Of a stretch of 34,300 bases of DNA, positions 27,016 to 34,300 are shown piece after piece (within the stretch, counting starts at the first letter, position 1; each line of letters starts with the position of its first letter). The translations under genes and the position numbers were made by a program. The stretch is from assembly GCA_903839875.1 (NCBI GenBank), contig CAIMDZ010000116.1, positions 1-34,300 of the forward strand, written 5' to 3'. The stretch comes from an uncultured Bacteroidota bacterium. GTDB lineage: Bacteria > Bacteroidota > Bacteroidia > Chitinophagales > Chitinophagaceae. The notes beneath the pieces are model-generated. The model made no database searches and was not told the origin of the DNA. It saw nothing but the letters and a program-made list of their open reading frames with translations.

Positions 27016-27537
27016 ATGAAAAGATATTTTTTTGCAGTAATGTTAAGCACAACGGCTTTCCTGCTCAGTTTTAGCTGCCCTGACAGTTGGTTTAAATACA
27101 CTACCACACAAGGTCATTGCGCCATCAGTTTTCCGGGTAAACCTGAAGAAAGTACAGACACATCCCGAAGTGATAATGGAACTCCATTCCAAATACACCT
27201 GGCAACCTACGCCCCAAATGATAATGATGTGTACATGCTTGGCTGGATCAATATGAATGGGTTCTATCCCGAGGATATAACAATGCAAAAAATTCTCGAG
27301 AATAGCAGGGATGGCGCTACCAATTCCCTCGGAGCTACAGATGTTAAGACAATAAAAACCAATTTGGGTAATGAACCCTACATTGAGTTCTCTTTTGAGG
27401 GGAAAGATTTTGTAGGTAAAGACCGGATATATGTGATCAATAAATTCCAGTATTCGGTAATTACGTTGTTTGCAAAGAGGACGATTATACCCCAGGATGC
27501 GGATAAATTTATTACTTCATTCAAATACATTAAGTGA
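27016..27537 (+). CDS. Small secreted protein, function unknown
   Basis: The 173-residue product has an N-terminal signal (hydrophobic residues 4-18). It is followed by Cys21 in LSFSC, which is only a loose lipobox, so it could be a lipoprotein or a cleaved secreted protein. The mature domain (WFKYTTTQGHCAISFPGKPEES to FITSFKYIK) looks like a small alpha/beta domain starting with an FPG-K-P motif found in several uncharacterised secreted proteins. Ends at a bidirectional terminator shared with infB. Confidence 0.75.
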   Translation: MKRYFFAVMLSTTAFLLSFSCPDSWFKYTTTQGHCAISFPGKPEESTDTSRSDNGTPFQIHLATYAPNDNDVYMLGWINMNGFYPEDITMQKILENSRDGATNSLGATDVKTIKTNLGNEPYIEFSFEGKDFVGKDRIYVINKFQYSVITLFAKRTIIPQDADKFITSFKYIK

Positions 27538-27580
27538 TTTAGCCCCTAGTCCGAATATTGTTTGAATGGTGCTATAAATA

Positions 27581-27611
27581 AATGAGGCTGTCAGATTAAG
27601 ACAGCCTCATT
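27581..27611. terminator. Bidirectional terminator between the 27016 gene and infB
   Basis: A perfect 12-bp stem AATGAGGCTGTC / GACAGCCTCATT with a 7-nt loop, followed by T-rich sequence on the + strand (ATTTTATT) and on the - strand (ATTTAT). It lies between two converging genes. Confidence 0.8.
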
Positions 27612-27654
27612 ATTTTATTAAAAACAAGAATTGTGTTTAGGGTTCATCCCGTGA

Positions 27655-30600
27655 CTACAATGTCCTCTTCACTTCCACTTCATCATATCCTTCAATAATA
27701 TCGCCTACGCGCACATCACTGTAGTTTCTGATAGACAGCCCGCATTCGTAGCCTGCGTTCACTTCTTTTACGTCATCTTTAAAGCGTTTCAATGAAGCCA
27801 GCTCACCATTATACACAACGATACCGTCACGTACAAGGTTGAGTTTTGTCTGCCTGGTCATCTTGCCATCCAGCACATAACAACCTGCAATGGTTCCCAC
27901 GCCGCTTATTTTGTATACTTCACGCACTTCTATGTTGCTCACGGTCTTCTTCTCTACCTTTGGTTCCAGCAGACCTTCCATTGCGCTCTTAATTTCCTCA
28001 ATAGCATCGTATATGATTGAGTAGGTACGGATCTCGATATTTTCCTGCTCAGCAAGTTTGGCTGCCTGCATAGATGGCCGCACCTGGAAGCCAAGGATAA
28101 TGGCATCAGATGCTGTTGCAAGCAATACGTCACTTTCTGTAATCTGCCCAACACCTTTGTGTACTACATTTACTGCTACCTCAGGGGTAGAAAGTTTCTG
28201 CAGTGAATCGCTCAATGCTTCTACAGAGCCATCAAAATCGCCCTTGATGATAACACCCAGCTCCTTAAAGTTTCCGAGTGCCAGACGACGACCGATTTCA
28301 TCGAGTGTTATGTGCTTGCGTGCACGTATGCCCTGCTCACGCATGATCTGTGCGCGGTGGTTGGCCAGTTCTTTTGCTTCATCCTCATCATCATAAACTC
28401 TGAATTTTTCACCTGCCTGAGGAGCGCCATTCAACCCCAGCACCTGGACGGGAGCCGATGGCCCGGCAGACTTCACACGTTGCCCGCGTTCATTGAACAT
28501 TGCCTTTATTTTACCGTAATGCTGGCCGCAGACAATCATGTCACCCTGATTCAGCGTACCATTTTGTACAAGTATAGTAGACTGATAACCACGTCCTTTA
28601 TCGAGTGATGCTTCAATAACACTGCCGGCTGCGTCGCGGTCCGGGTTGGCTTTCAATTCAAGTAATTCGGCCTCCAGCCCTATCTTCTCTAATAAAAGGT
28701 CTACGTTTATCCCTTTCTTGGCTGATATTTCCTGGCTTTGGAATTTACCACCCCAGTCTTCCACCAGTATATTCATCTGTGCAAGCTGGTCCTTAATTTT
28801 TTCAGGATTTGCACCCTCTTTATCTATTTTATTGATAGCGAATATCATGGGCAGGCTTGCAGCCTGTGCGTGTGATATCGCTTCACGTGTCTGCGGCATG
28901 ATCGCATCGTCTGCAGCAATTACAATCACCGCTACGTCTGCCACCTTGGCGCCACGGGCACGCATTGCTGTAAACGCTTCGTGACCCGGAGTATCGAGGA
29001 ATGTGATCTTTTTACCGGTTCCTGTTGTCACCTGGTAAGCGCCAATATGCTGGGTAATACCGCCCGCTTCACCTGCCACTACATTCGCACTACGAACATA
29101 ATCAAGTAATGATGTTTTACCATGGTCAACGTGGCCCATGATAGTAACAATAGGAGCACGTGGCAGCAGGTCTTCAGGATTATCTATATCTTCAACTACT
29201 TCTTCAGCTTCCTGCTCCAGGTTGATGAATTCCACATCGTACCCAAATTCGCTTGACACAAGTTCTATCACTTCCGCATCAAGACGCTGGTTAATGGAAA
29301 CCATTATGCCAAGGCCCATACACTTGCTGATCACTTCGGCAAAGCTAACGTTAAGCAGGCTCGCCAATTCACTTACTGAAATAAATTCAGTAACCTGAAT
29401 AAGGTTCGACTGTTCTGCATTTTCTGCGGCCTGGCGTTTATCGGCCATTTCATCCCGCTTGTTGCGGCGATACTTAGCCTTCAGGTTTTTGCTTCGGGTA
29501 GACCCCGTAAGCTTAGCCTGGGTTTCCCTGATTTTATCCTGAATTGCTTTTGTATCAATTTCCTGCTGTTGTGCTGAAACAGGGGCGTTGCGCGGAACTC
29601 CACGGCGATCACCGCCGCCATCTCTGCCGCCGGGTCTGAAATTACCGCCTCCGCCTCCATGCCTTGGTATACCGACCCCGCCTCCATGTGGCTGGCCACC
29701 GCCATGCTGGCCCGGCCCACCCGGCCCACGACGATCACGGTTAAACGGTTCCCTTGTTCCGGGTACTCCGCTACGGTCTCCGCCAGGCCCACCGGGGCCT
29801 CTTGGCCCTTCGCCGGGTTTATGTGTTTCCGGTTTCTTTTCTACAGGTATCCGTTTGCGTTTGCGTTTTTCCCTGTTATCCGGACGGTTGTCAGGGCGGT
29901 TATTACTACTACTTGAAGGTTGTGATACGGGTAATTCAATTCTGCCAATTATTTTCGGCCCCTCGAGTTTGGGAGCTTTCATTTCAATATGTTCGGGTTT
30001 TCCGGGAGTCTCCTCTTCAGGCGCCGCAATCTCCGGAATAATAACTTCAGGTCTTTTTGGAACTTTCTCTTCGTGTACGTCCTTTTTAGGTTTTGCAGTT
30101 GCAGGTTTTGCAGGTTTTAGTTCTGCATCTTCAGATTTGACTTCCTTTTTCGCTGCATCTTTTTTGGGTATTTCCTTTTTCTTCGCCGCACCTTTTTTAG
30201 GGCGTGAAGCAAGGTTCATATCATCCAGGTTTATTTTACCGAGTATATTAGGTCCCTCAATTTTGGGGGCTTTCATATCCAGGTGTTCCGGCACCTCAAC
30301 AGGTTCAACTTCCTTTATAACCGTTTTTTTGGCAGGTAGTATTGGTGCTTCTTCCTGGAGGGCAATCACGGGCTTTTCGACTGGTGCATCTATCTTTAAA
30401 GGTGGTGGCGGTGGTGGCGCTTGTTCCACCTCAGCTTTCTTAACGGGAATTTCCACCTTAGGCGGAGCCTGTACTACCGGTTTTGCAGGTTCTTCTTTTA
30501 CTGCTGCAACAGGCTTTGCTTTTTCAGGCTCTATTATTGGTTTCTCAGGTTCTTTGGTTTTGGGTTTTATTTCTGCCGTATGGTGGTCATCTTTCCTGTC

Positions 30601-30876
30601 TTTTGCATTTAAATCAAGGTCTTCTTTTGTCTTTTTCAGGTTATCCATCAGAGAACCTTTGGCCAAAACAATATCTTCACTCCTGCGCTTGGCAAGTTTA
30701 TCCTGGGCAAACTCCACCTGCAGGGCATTATACATCTGCTCGGTTAACTTGGTGTTAGGGTTACTATTAATCTCAAAGCCCTTATCAACCAGAAATTCAA
30801 CAAGAGTATCCTTACCTATGTTAAATTCTGTGGCTGCGGCCAGTAACCGGGGTGTTTTTGTTATTGTGGTTGCCAT
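27655..30876 (-). CDS. infB: Translation initiation factor IF-2
   Basis: IF-2 is the GTPase that brings initiator tRNA to the ribosome. The 1073-residue product is long because of a roughly 570-residue N-terminal extension. That extension has a helical IF2_N-like start, Lys/Glu/Pro-rich linkers, repeated MKAPKxEGPxIxG units, and a Gly/Arg-rich RGG-like block (about 340-440). The G domain follows (GHVDHGKT near 580, [12 protein letters not shown]), then domains II, III and the C-terminal tRNA-binding domain. It is the last gene of the rimP-nusA-infB operon and also has its own promoter match at 30933-30965. Confidence 0.97.
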   Translation of the reverse strand: MATTITKTPRLLAAATEFNIGKDTLVEFLVDKGFEINSNPNTKLTEQMYNALQVEFAQDKLAKRRSEDIVLAKGSLMDNLKKTKEDLDLNAKDRKDDHHTAEIKPKTKEPEKPIIEPEKAKPVAAVKEEPAKPVVQAPPKVEIPVKKAEVEQAPPPPPPLKIDAPVEKPVIALQEEAPILPAKKTVIKEVEPVEVPEHLDMKAPKIEGPNILGKINLDDMNLASRPKKGAAKKKEIPKKDAAKKEVKSEDAELKPAKPATAKPKKDVHEEKVPKRPEVIIPEIAAPEEETPGKPEHIEMKAPKLEGPKIIGRIELPVSQPSSSSNNRPDNRPDNREKRKRKRIPVEKKPETHKPGEGPRGPGGPGGDRSGVPGTREPFNRDRRGPGGPGQHGGGQPHGGGVGIPRHGGGGGNFRPGGRDGGGDRRGVPRNAPVSAQQQEIDTKAIQDKIRETQAKLTGSTRSKNLKAKYRRNKRDEMADKRQAAENAEQSNLIQVTEFISVSELASLLNVSFAEVISKCMGLGIMVSINQRLDAEVIELVSSEFGYDVEFINLEQEAEEVVEDIDNPEDLLPRAPIVTIMGHVDHGKTSLLDYVRSANVVAGEAGGITQHIGAYQVTTGTGKKITFLDTPGHEAFTAMRARGAKVADVAVIVIAADDAIMPQTREAISHAQAASLPMIFAINKIDKEGANPEKIKDQLAQMNILVEDWGGKFQSQEISAKKGINVDLLLEKIGLEAELLELKANPDRDAAGSVIEASLDKGRGYQSTILVQNGTLNQGDMIVCGQHYGKIKAMFNERGQRVKSAGPSAPVQVLGLNGAPQAGEKFRVYDDEDEAKELANHRAQIMREQGIRARKHITLDEIGRRLALGNFKELGVIIKGDFDGSVEALSDSLQKLSTPEVAVNVVHKGVGQITESDVLLATASDAIILGFQVRPSMQAAKLAEQENIEIRTYSIIYDAIEEIKSAMEGLLEPKVEKKTVSNIEVREVYKISGVGTIAGCYVLDGKMTRQTKLNLVRDGIVVYNGELASLKRFKDDVKEVNAGYECGLSIRNYSDVRVGDIIEGYDEVEVKRTL

Positions 30877-30932
30877 TCTTCTGTTTTCCTACTCAATAAT
30901 TTTGCCAAGGTCGCCTCAGCAAAGTCTTAATA

Positions 30933-30965
30933 CAAACCTACGCCATTTTAGCTGAAAATAAACAA
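30933..30965 (-). promoter_or_regulatory. Probable internal promoter of infB
   Basis: On the - strand, TTG (30965-30963) is followed after 22 nt by TAGGTTTG (30940-30933), an exact -7 match. The ATG lies about 57 nt downstream. Confidence 0.5.
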
Positions 30966-31017
30966 TAATGTATATCTCCCATTTCTTTTTGGTTTTGGCT
31001 TTTATAATTTTTTTCCC

Positions 31018-32262
31018 CTATTCATTATTAAATTCAGCTTCGAGTACTTTACGAACATCATTTACCGTCTCTTCTTCAAGGTCTGTACGACGCACCAGTT
31101 CTTCTGCTGATAGGCCTAAAACACTCAGAGCAGTATCGCATCCTATACGTTTAAATTCGTCAATAACCCATGGTTCAATTTCATCTGCAAATTCATCGAG
31201 GTCAATATCATATTCAACTTCTTCCTTAACATCGCGGTAAACATCAATACTATATCCCGTCAATTCCTGGGCCAGTTTGATATTCACTCCTTTTTTACCT
31301 ATTGCCAGCGAAACCTGGTCGGGGTCGAGGTATACATCCGCGCTGTGGTCCTCATTATTCAGTTCCATTTTATTGATGCGCGCCGGTGTTAACGAACGCT
31401 GCAGCAATAACTGGATATTGTTGGTATAATTAATAATATCAATATTTTCATTTCTTAATTCCCGAACAATACCATGAATACGGCTTCCCTTCATACCTAC
31501 GCAGGCGCCTACCGGGTCAATACGGTCGTCATAGCTTTCTACGGCTACCTTCGCGCGCTCACCTGGCTCCCTTACTATTTTCTTCACAACAATCAGGCCA
31601 TCCATAATTTCAGGCACTTCAATTTCCAGCAATTTTTCCAGGAAGGATGGGTGAGTGCGGCTAAGTATGATGATGGGTGAGTTGTTGCGCATTTCCACCT
31701 TCTTCACAACAGCCCTTACTGTCTCACCTTTTTTAAAGAAATCAGTAGGTATCTGTTCGCTCTTGGGCATTATCAATTCATTGCCTTCATCGTCAAGCAA
31801 CAAAATTTCTTTTTTCCAGATCTGGTAAACTTCGCCACCAATAATATCGCCGATTCTGTCGGCATATTTTTTAAGCAGGTTATTCTTTTTAAGATCGCCG
31901 ATACGTGCAGCAAGCGTCTGCTTGGCAGCAAGTATAGCGCGGCGGCCAAAGTTGCGAACGTCTACTTCTTCGTAAACCTCTTCACCTACACTATAATCAG
32001 GCTCTATTTTAATAGCCTGCGAGTATGGTATCTGGAGGTTGTCGTCCTCTATCATATCGTCTTCCACAATTACACGCCTGCGGAAAATTTCAAGGTCCCC
32101 TGTCTGATCGTTTACGATAACGTCAAAGTTCTCGTCCGTCACATACTTTTTACGCAGCAACGTTTTGAAAACGTCTTCCAATACCTTCATCAGGGTGGGC
32201 CTGTCAATGTTTTCGGCTTCTTTAAACTCCTGGAAGGAGTCAATGAGGTTGATACTTGCCAT
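31018..32262 (-). CDS. nusA: Transcription termination/antitermination factor NusA
   Basis: NusA binds RNA polymerase and nascent RNA and modulates pausing, termination and antitermination. The 414-residue product has an N-terminal RNA polymerase-binding domain (about 1-125), an S1 domain (about 130-200), and two KH domains (about 225-350, with IGKKGVNIKLAQELTG in the second). A short acidic helix-hairpin-like C terminus (AEELVRRTDLEEETVNDVRKVLE) replaces the longer repeats of E. coli. It starts at ATG 32262, 63 nt from the rimP stop, across a palindromic hairpin at 32290-32309. Confidence 0.97.
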   Translation of the reverse strand: MASINLIDSFQEFKEAENIDRPTLMKVLEDVFKTLLRKKYVTDENFDVIVNDQTGDLEIFRRRVIVEDDMIEDDNLQIPYSQAIKIEPDYSVGEEVYEEVDVRNFGRRAILAAKQTLAARIGDLKKNNLLKKYADRIGDIIGGEVYQIWKKEILLLDDEGNELIMPKSEQIPTDFFKKGETVRAVVKKVEMRNNSPIIILSRTHPSFLEKLLEIEVPEIMDGLIVVKKIVREPGERAKVAVESYDDRIDPVGACVGMKGSRIHGIVRELRNENIDIINYTNNIQLLLQRSLTPARINKMELNNEDHSADVYLDPDQVSLAIGKKGVNIKLAQELTGYSIDVYRDVKEEVEYDIDLDEFADEIEPWVIDEFKRIGCDTALSVLGLSAEELVRRTDLEEETVNDVRKVLEAEFNNE

Positions 32263-32289
32263 ATGCTCTCTTTTTTCGCTTCTCCTCCC

Positions 32290-32309
32290 GTCCCGATAGC
32301 TATCGGGAC
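32290..32309. repeat. Perfect 20-nt palindrome between rimP and nusA
   Basis: GTCCCGATAGCTATCGGGAC. It sits within a further CCTCCC/GGGAGG inverted pair (32284-32322), so the transcript can form a nested hairpin just before the nusA start. On the - strand, the right arm contains GGGAGGAG, which could resemble a ribosome-binding site. Confidence 0.85.
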
Positions 32310-32325
32310 CGGGATGGGAGGTTAA

Positions 32326-32784
32326 TTAAAAAATAATTTGAACGACTGTTTTTTTAATGTTTGAAAATGGTATTTGTGTTATGATCAAAGCCTCCTTTTG
32401 TTTGGCAGGCTTTATTTCAAGTGTTATATGCTCTTCGGTCACGTCTTTCAACAGACCTGTTTTTTCCAATCCTTCATTATCTGTTACAGTAACTTTACGT
32501 CCGACATTCTTTTTATACTGGCGGTATTGCAACAACGGTTCATCTACGCCGGGGCTCGATACTTCCAGGGAAAAATCACCATCCGGAAATAACTGTGTCT
32601 CTTCAATCTGGTGATATAATTTACGGTTTACCTGGCTGCATTTCTCTATTGAGAACCCGCTGTCTGCATCAAGGTAAACCTTGATATTATTTACCGGTTT
32701 CACCTTGATGTTGACGATAAAAATATCGGTACCATCAAGAAGTGGTTCCAGCATAGAATAAACCTTTTCAGTAATTTCGGCCAT
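32326..32784 (-). CDS. rimP: Ribosome maturation factor RimP
   Basis: RimP assists 30S subunit assembly. The 152-residue product has the family N-terminal domain (VKPVNNIKVYLDADSGFSIEKCSQVNRKL) followed by the DFSLEVSSPGVDEPL motif and an Sm-like beta-barrel C terminus. It is the first gene of the conserved rimP-nusA-infB operon. A consensus promoter and a terminator-like hairpin precede its ATG. Confidence 0.97.
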   Translation of the reverse strand: MAEITEKVYSMLEPLLDGTDIFIVNIKVKPVNNIKVYLDADSGFSIEKCSQVNRKLYHQIEETQLFPDGDFSLEVSSPGVDEPLLQYRQYKKNVGRKVTVTDNEGLEKTGLLKDVTEEHITLEIKPAKQKEALIITQIPFSNIKKTVVQIIF

Positions 32785-32789
32785 AGCTT

Positions 32790-32820
32790 AAAAAATGAGG
32801 GGACAACCATGTGTCCCCTC
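32790..32820 (-). terminator. Attenuator-like intrinsic terminator before rimP
   Basis: On the - strand the stem GAGGGGACA / TGTCCCCTC (32820-32797, 9 bp, 6-nt loop) is followed by ATTTTTT (32796-32790), six nt before the rimP ATG. It lies downstream of the consensus promoter at 32841-32872, hence inside the leader. Confidence 0.75.
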
Positions 32821-32840
32821 TCTTTTGAATAAATCCATTG

Positions 32841-32872
32841 CAAATGTACAACATTTTATCAGTATAGCCAAC
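32841..32872 (-). promoter_or_regulatory. Consensus promoter of the rimP-nusA-infB operon
   Basis: On the - strand GTTG (32872-32869), 20 nt, TACATTTG (32848-32841). Expected start near 32835, giving a leader of about 50 nt that contains the hairpin at 32797-32820. Confidence 0.7.
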
Positions 32873-33067
32873 AACATTCCATATCCAGGCATTATATTGT
32901 TGTTAAATAAATTTTTGTCAGAGGGGCCGGCCAAAAACAGTATGCTGAGTCTTAAATCCCATGTACTCCCCGGATCAAGGTCCTGGTTTTTATCGGTAGG
33001 GGCAGGGGGTTTACCGACAAAATAAGCATTTTAACCTTTTAACGCTTAAACCTTATAACTAAATACC

Positions 33068-33075
33068 TACCTTTG
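33068..33075 (+). promoter_or_regulatory. -7 element immediately before the 33082 gene
   Basis: TACCTTTG, an exact TAnnTTTG, ends 6 nt before the ATG, so transcription would start at or next to the start codon. No TTG at the usual distance. Confidence 0.45.
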
Positions 33076-33081
33076 TATGCT

Positions 33082-33324
33082 ATGTTGAAAGAAATTATAA
33101 TACTGGTATTAGTAGGCTATGTAATATCACGTGTCTTAAAGTTTATACTTCCTATTTTCCGCATTACCACTGCGGCCAGCAGCCAGATGCGTAAAATGCA
33201 GGAACAGATGCAGGCCCAAATGCAGGAAGCGGAGCGGCAAAAGAACCAGAATAATCAGCCCACTCAAAAAAGAACTGCACAAAAGGAAGGCGATTATATT
33301 GAGTATGAAGAGGTGAGACCCTAA
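33082..33324 (+). CDS. Small membrane-anchored protein (DUF4834-like)
   Basis: The ATG at 33082 is preferred; the frame is open to a TTG at 33073, which lies inside the -7 element. The 80-residue product has one N-terminal hydrophobic helix (about 4-24, MLKEIIILVLVGYVISRV), a Met/Gln-rich coiled stretch (about 37-60), and an acidic tail ending GDYIEYEEVRP. This matches my memory of the Bacteroidota DUF4834 family, but that label is not certain. It sits between the rimP operon and a HAD phosphatase and is divergent from rimP. Confidence 0.7.
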   Translation: MLKEIIILVLVGYVISRVLKFILPIFRITTAASSQMRKMQEQMQAQMQEAERQKNQNNQPTQKRTAQKEGDYIEYEEVRP

Positions 33325-33330
33325 ATTCAA

Positions 33331-33366
33331 AACCCCAAATCCGCCGCAGCGGACTTCGCAGGAGAA
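33331..33366. repeat. Short dispersed repeat with internal hairpin, copy 2
   Basis: AAATCC, then a palindromic centre TCCGCCGCAGCGGA (33340-33353), then CTTCGCAGGAGAA (33354-33366). It shares flanks with 1404-1437 but has a different centre. Confidence 0.6.
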
Positions 33367-33415
33367 TCTATATTTCAACCACAATCCATACTGGGCTAAT
33401 TCTTTTATTCCACTC

Positions 33416-33445
33416 AATTCCAAATTCCAAACTCCAAATTCCAAT
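33416..33445. repeat. Short tandem repeat
   Basis: AATTCCAAATTCCAAACTCCAAATTCCAATT: roughly four 7-nt units of the CCAAATT type, abutting the stop codon of the HAD gene. Confidence 0.5.
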
Positions 33446-34074
33446 TACTGCATCGCCTTAAATACATCCCCTTCTATCGTCATTCCCTTTTCCAGGTAAA
33501 TAGTTTGAATACCCAATAGTTTGGCGCCTTCTATATGCTGCGGACTATCATCTATGAACAATGTTTCTGCAGCCTTTAGCCCGTTTTCTGTTAAAACACG
33601 TTCAAAAATTTCCTTCATTGGCTTTCTGATTCCAATCCTGTGTGAAAAATATACCTTATCAAAAAACACACCGATATTAGGTATACTGCGTGATTGCATT
33701 AATATTTCATTAAATGCAGCTTCGTGTATCTCGTTAGTATTACTCAGCAGGAAAAGGTCATAATACAAGTGCAACTGCTGCAGTATTTGCAGCCGCCTCA
33801 CCGGAAAGTCGAGCAGCATAGCATTCCAGGCATGTATTACCTGCGCTTCTGTAACAGGAGCGGCGGCGACTTTTTGCAATGAGCTTATAAATTCCGACCT
33901 CCCTATCTGGCCCATTTCAAATTTATCGAACAGGGATGACTGGTGCAACTGGGAATACAACTCAGGAAAGTTATTAATGCCGGCTGCTTTAAATGCCTGT
34001 TCAGTAAGTTTATAATCAATATTAATTAATACACCTCCAAGGTCGAAGATGATGTGCTTTATACCTTTAATCAT
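33445..34074 (-). CDS. HAD-family phosphatase (YihX-like)
   Basis: The 209-residue product has motif I in IIFDLGGVLINID (nucleophile Asp11), motif II LLSNTNE, motif III lysine in GIRKPMKEIF, and motif IV FIDDSPQHIEGA, as in HAD subfamily IA phosphatases including YihX (alpha-D-glucose-1-phosphate phosphatase) and related epoxide hydrolase N-terminal domains. The cap is small and helical. Substrate is unknown, a sugar phosphate being most likely. The ATG at 34074 is 4 nt from a perfect -7 element, implying a near-leaderless transcript. Confidence 0.9.
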   Translation of the reverse strand: MIKGIKHIIFDLGGVLINIDYKLTEQAFKAAGINNFPELYSQLHQSSLFDKFEMGQIGRSEFISSLQKVAAAPVTEAQVIHAWNAMLLDFPVRRLQILQQLHLYYDLFLLSNTNEIHEAAFNEILMQSRSIPNIGVFFDKVYFSHRIGIRKPMKEIFERVLTENGLKAAETLFIDDSPQHIEGAKLLGIQTIYLEKGMTIEGDVFKAMQ

Positions 34075-34078
34075 GCTG

Positions 34079-34086
34079 CAAAATTA
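34079..34086 (-). promoter_or_regulatory. -7 element immediately before the HAD gene
   Basis: TAATTTTG on the - strand, an exact TAnnTTTG, ends 4 nt before the ATG at 34074. No TTG at the usual distance is visible. Confidence 0.45.
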
Positions 34087-34192
34087 AGTCAATGCTGAGA
34101 TGTAAAATGTAAAATAATGTCTAAGTTAATTGGTAATTCCCTGGTAATACTGAAATTACTTTCCCGTTTTTTGAGAAAAACACCAACATTGC

Positions 34193-34210
34193 TCCCGATT
34201 GCTATCGGGA
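34193..34210. repeat. Near-perfect palindrome copy upstream of the tRNA
   Basis: TCCCGATTGCTATCGGGA, one base from the exact 18-nt core. It lies 21 nt before the tRNA 5' end. Confidence 0.7.
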
Positions 34211-34231
34211 CAATTTTTGCCTAACGGCAAT

Positions 34232-34300
34232 GGTCCTATAGCTCTCCCGATAGCTATCGGGAGGTTAGAGCACCTGACTCATAATCAGGTGGATCAAAAG
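34232..34300 (+). tRNA. tRNA with CAT anticodon, D-loop carrying a palindrome (3' end cut)
   Basis: Acceptor 5' strand GGTCCTA (34232-34238), TA, D-stem GCTC (34241-34244) / GAGC (34268-34271), anticodon arm CCTGA-CTCATAA-TCAGG (34273-34289) with anticodon CAT at 34280-34282, then a variable loop and the start of the T-stem AAAAG. It resembles elongator tRNA-Met; tRNA-Ile2 with lysidine-modified CAT is an alternative. The D-loop is 23 nt instead of about 9: it holds TCCCGATAGCTATCGGGA (34245-34262) before GGTTA. The T-arm and 3' acceptor lie beyond the window, so whether it is functional cannot be told. Confidence 0.75.

Noticed and set aside
29588..30955. 455-codon open frame on the + strand
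   Set aside because: It lies fully antisense to the N-terminal half of infB, and its Pro/Ser/Gly-rich low-complexity product is what the Gly/Lys/Pro-biased codons of infB give in reverse. No promoter.
32326..34300. Link between the CAT-anticodon tRNA and the rimP operon, as metY in E. coli
   Set aside because: The tRNA is on the opposite strand and separated from rimP by two genes, so it is not the operon's first gene.

Overview
The window reads as a chromosomal segment of a Bacteroidota bacterium, most likely Chitinophagales/Chitinophagaceae. Supporting signs are several promoters of the Bacteroidota type (TTG, about 20 nt, then TAnnTTTG) at 14584-14615, 18828-18858 and 32841-32872; weak or absent Shine-Dalgarno sequences; an E1 alpha/beta fusion; a very long Gly/Pro-rich IF-2; many short secreted proteins and lipoproteins; and the dispersed hairpin repeats common in this phylum. 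No database search was possible, so the taxonomy is inference.

Layout. 1-4.5 kb: tatC-rpiB on the + strand, facing a lipoprotein gene and a fused 2-oxoacid dehydrogenase E1 gene on the - strand. 4.5-9.7 kb: an accessory stretch with a cluster of hairpin repeats, two tandem paralogous secreted proteins, a lipoprotein, an unlisted 59-residue membrane protein behind a textbook sigma-54 promoter, csaA, a small secreted-protein gene that looks frameshifted, and a His-rich secreted protein. 9.7-14 kb: PAP2 phosphatase, a Ycf48-like protein, cytochrome c, a thioredoxin-like protein, a NarL-type regulator and phaB. 14-18.5 kb: a repeat-rich zone with two copies of an inverted-repeat element bracketing an LtaS-like sulfatase-fold membrane enzyme. 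18.8-27.5 kb: gyrB, a GAF-PAS-PAS histidine kinase with its single-domain response regulator, a PatB/MalY-like PLP enzyme, and a fusion of a flavin monooxygenase with a DsbA/SpxH-like thiol oxidoreductase. 27.6-34.3 kb: the rimP-nusA-infB translation/transcription operon on the - strand, a small membrane protein, a HAD phosphatase, and a tRNA gene with a CAT anticodon cut by the window end.

Most unusual signals. (1) An 18-nt perfect palindrome, TCCCGATAGCTATCGGGA, occurs three times exactly and several times in decayed form. Most copies sit inside another repeat or hairpin, and one sits inside the D-loop of the tRNA gene. This looks like a very small mobile palindrome. (2) The inverted-repeat elements at 14903-15045 and 17533-17696 have nearly identical arms but unrelated centres, and the centre of one is this same palindrome. 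(3) A consensus promoter followed by an intrinsic-terminator hairpin lies directly before rimP, suggesting attenuation of the nusA/infB operon. (4) The sigma-54-driven small membrane protein and the flavoprotein-DsbA fusion are the best candidates for undescribed protein biology.
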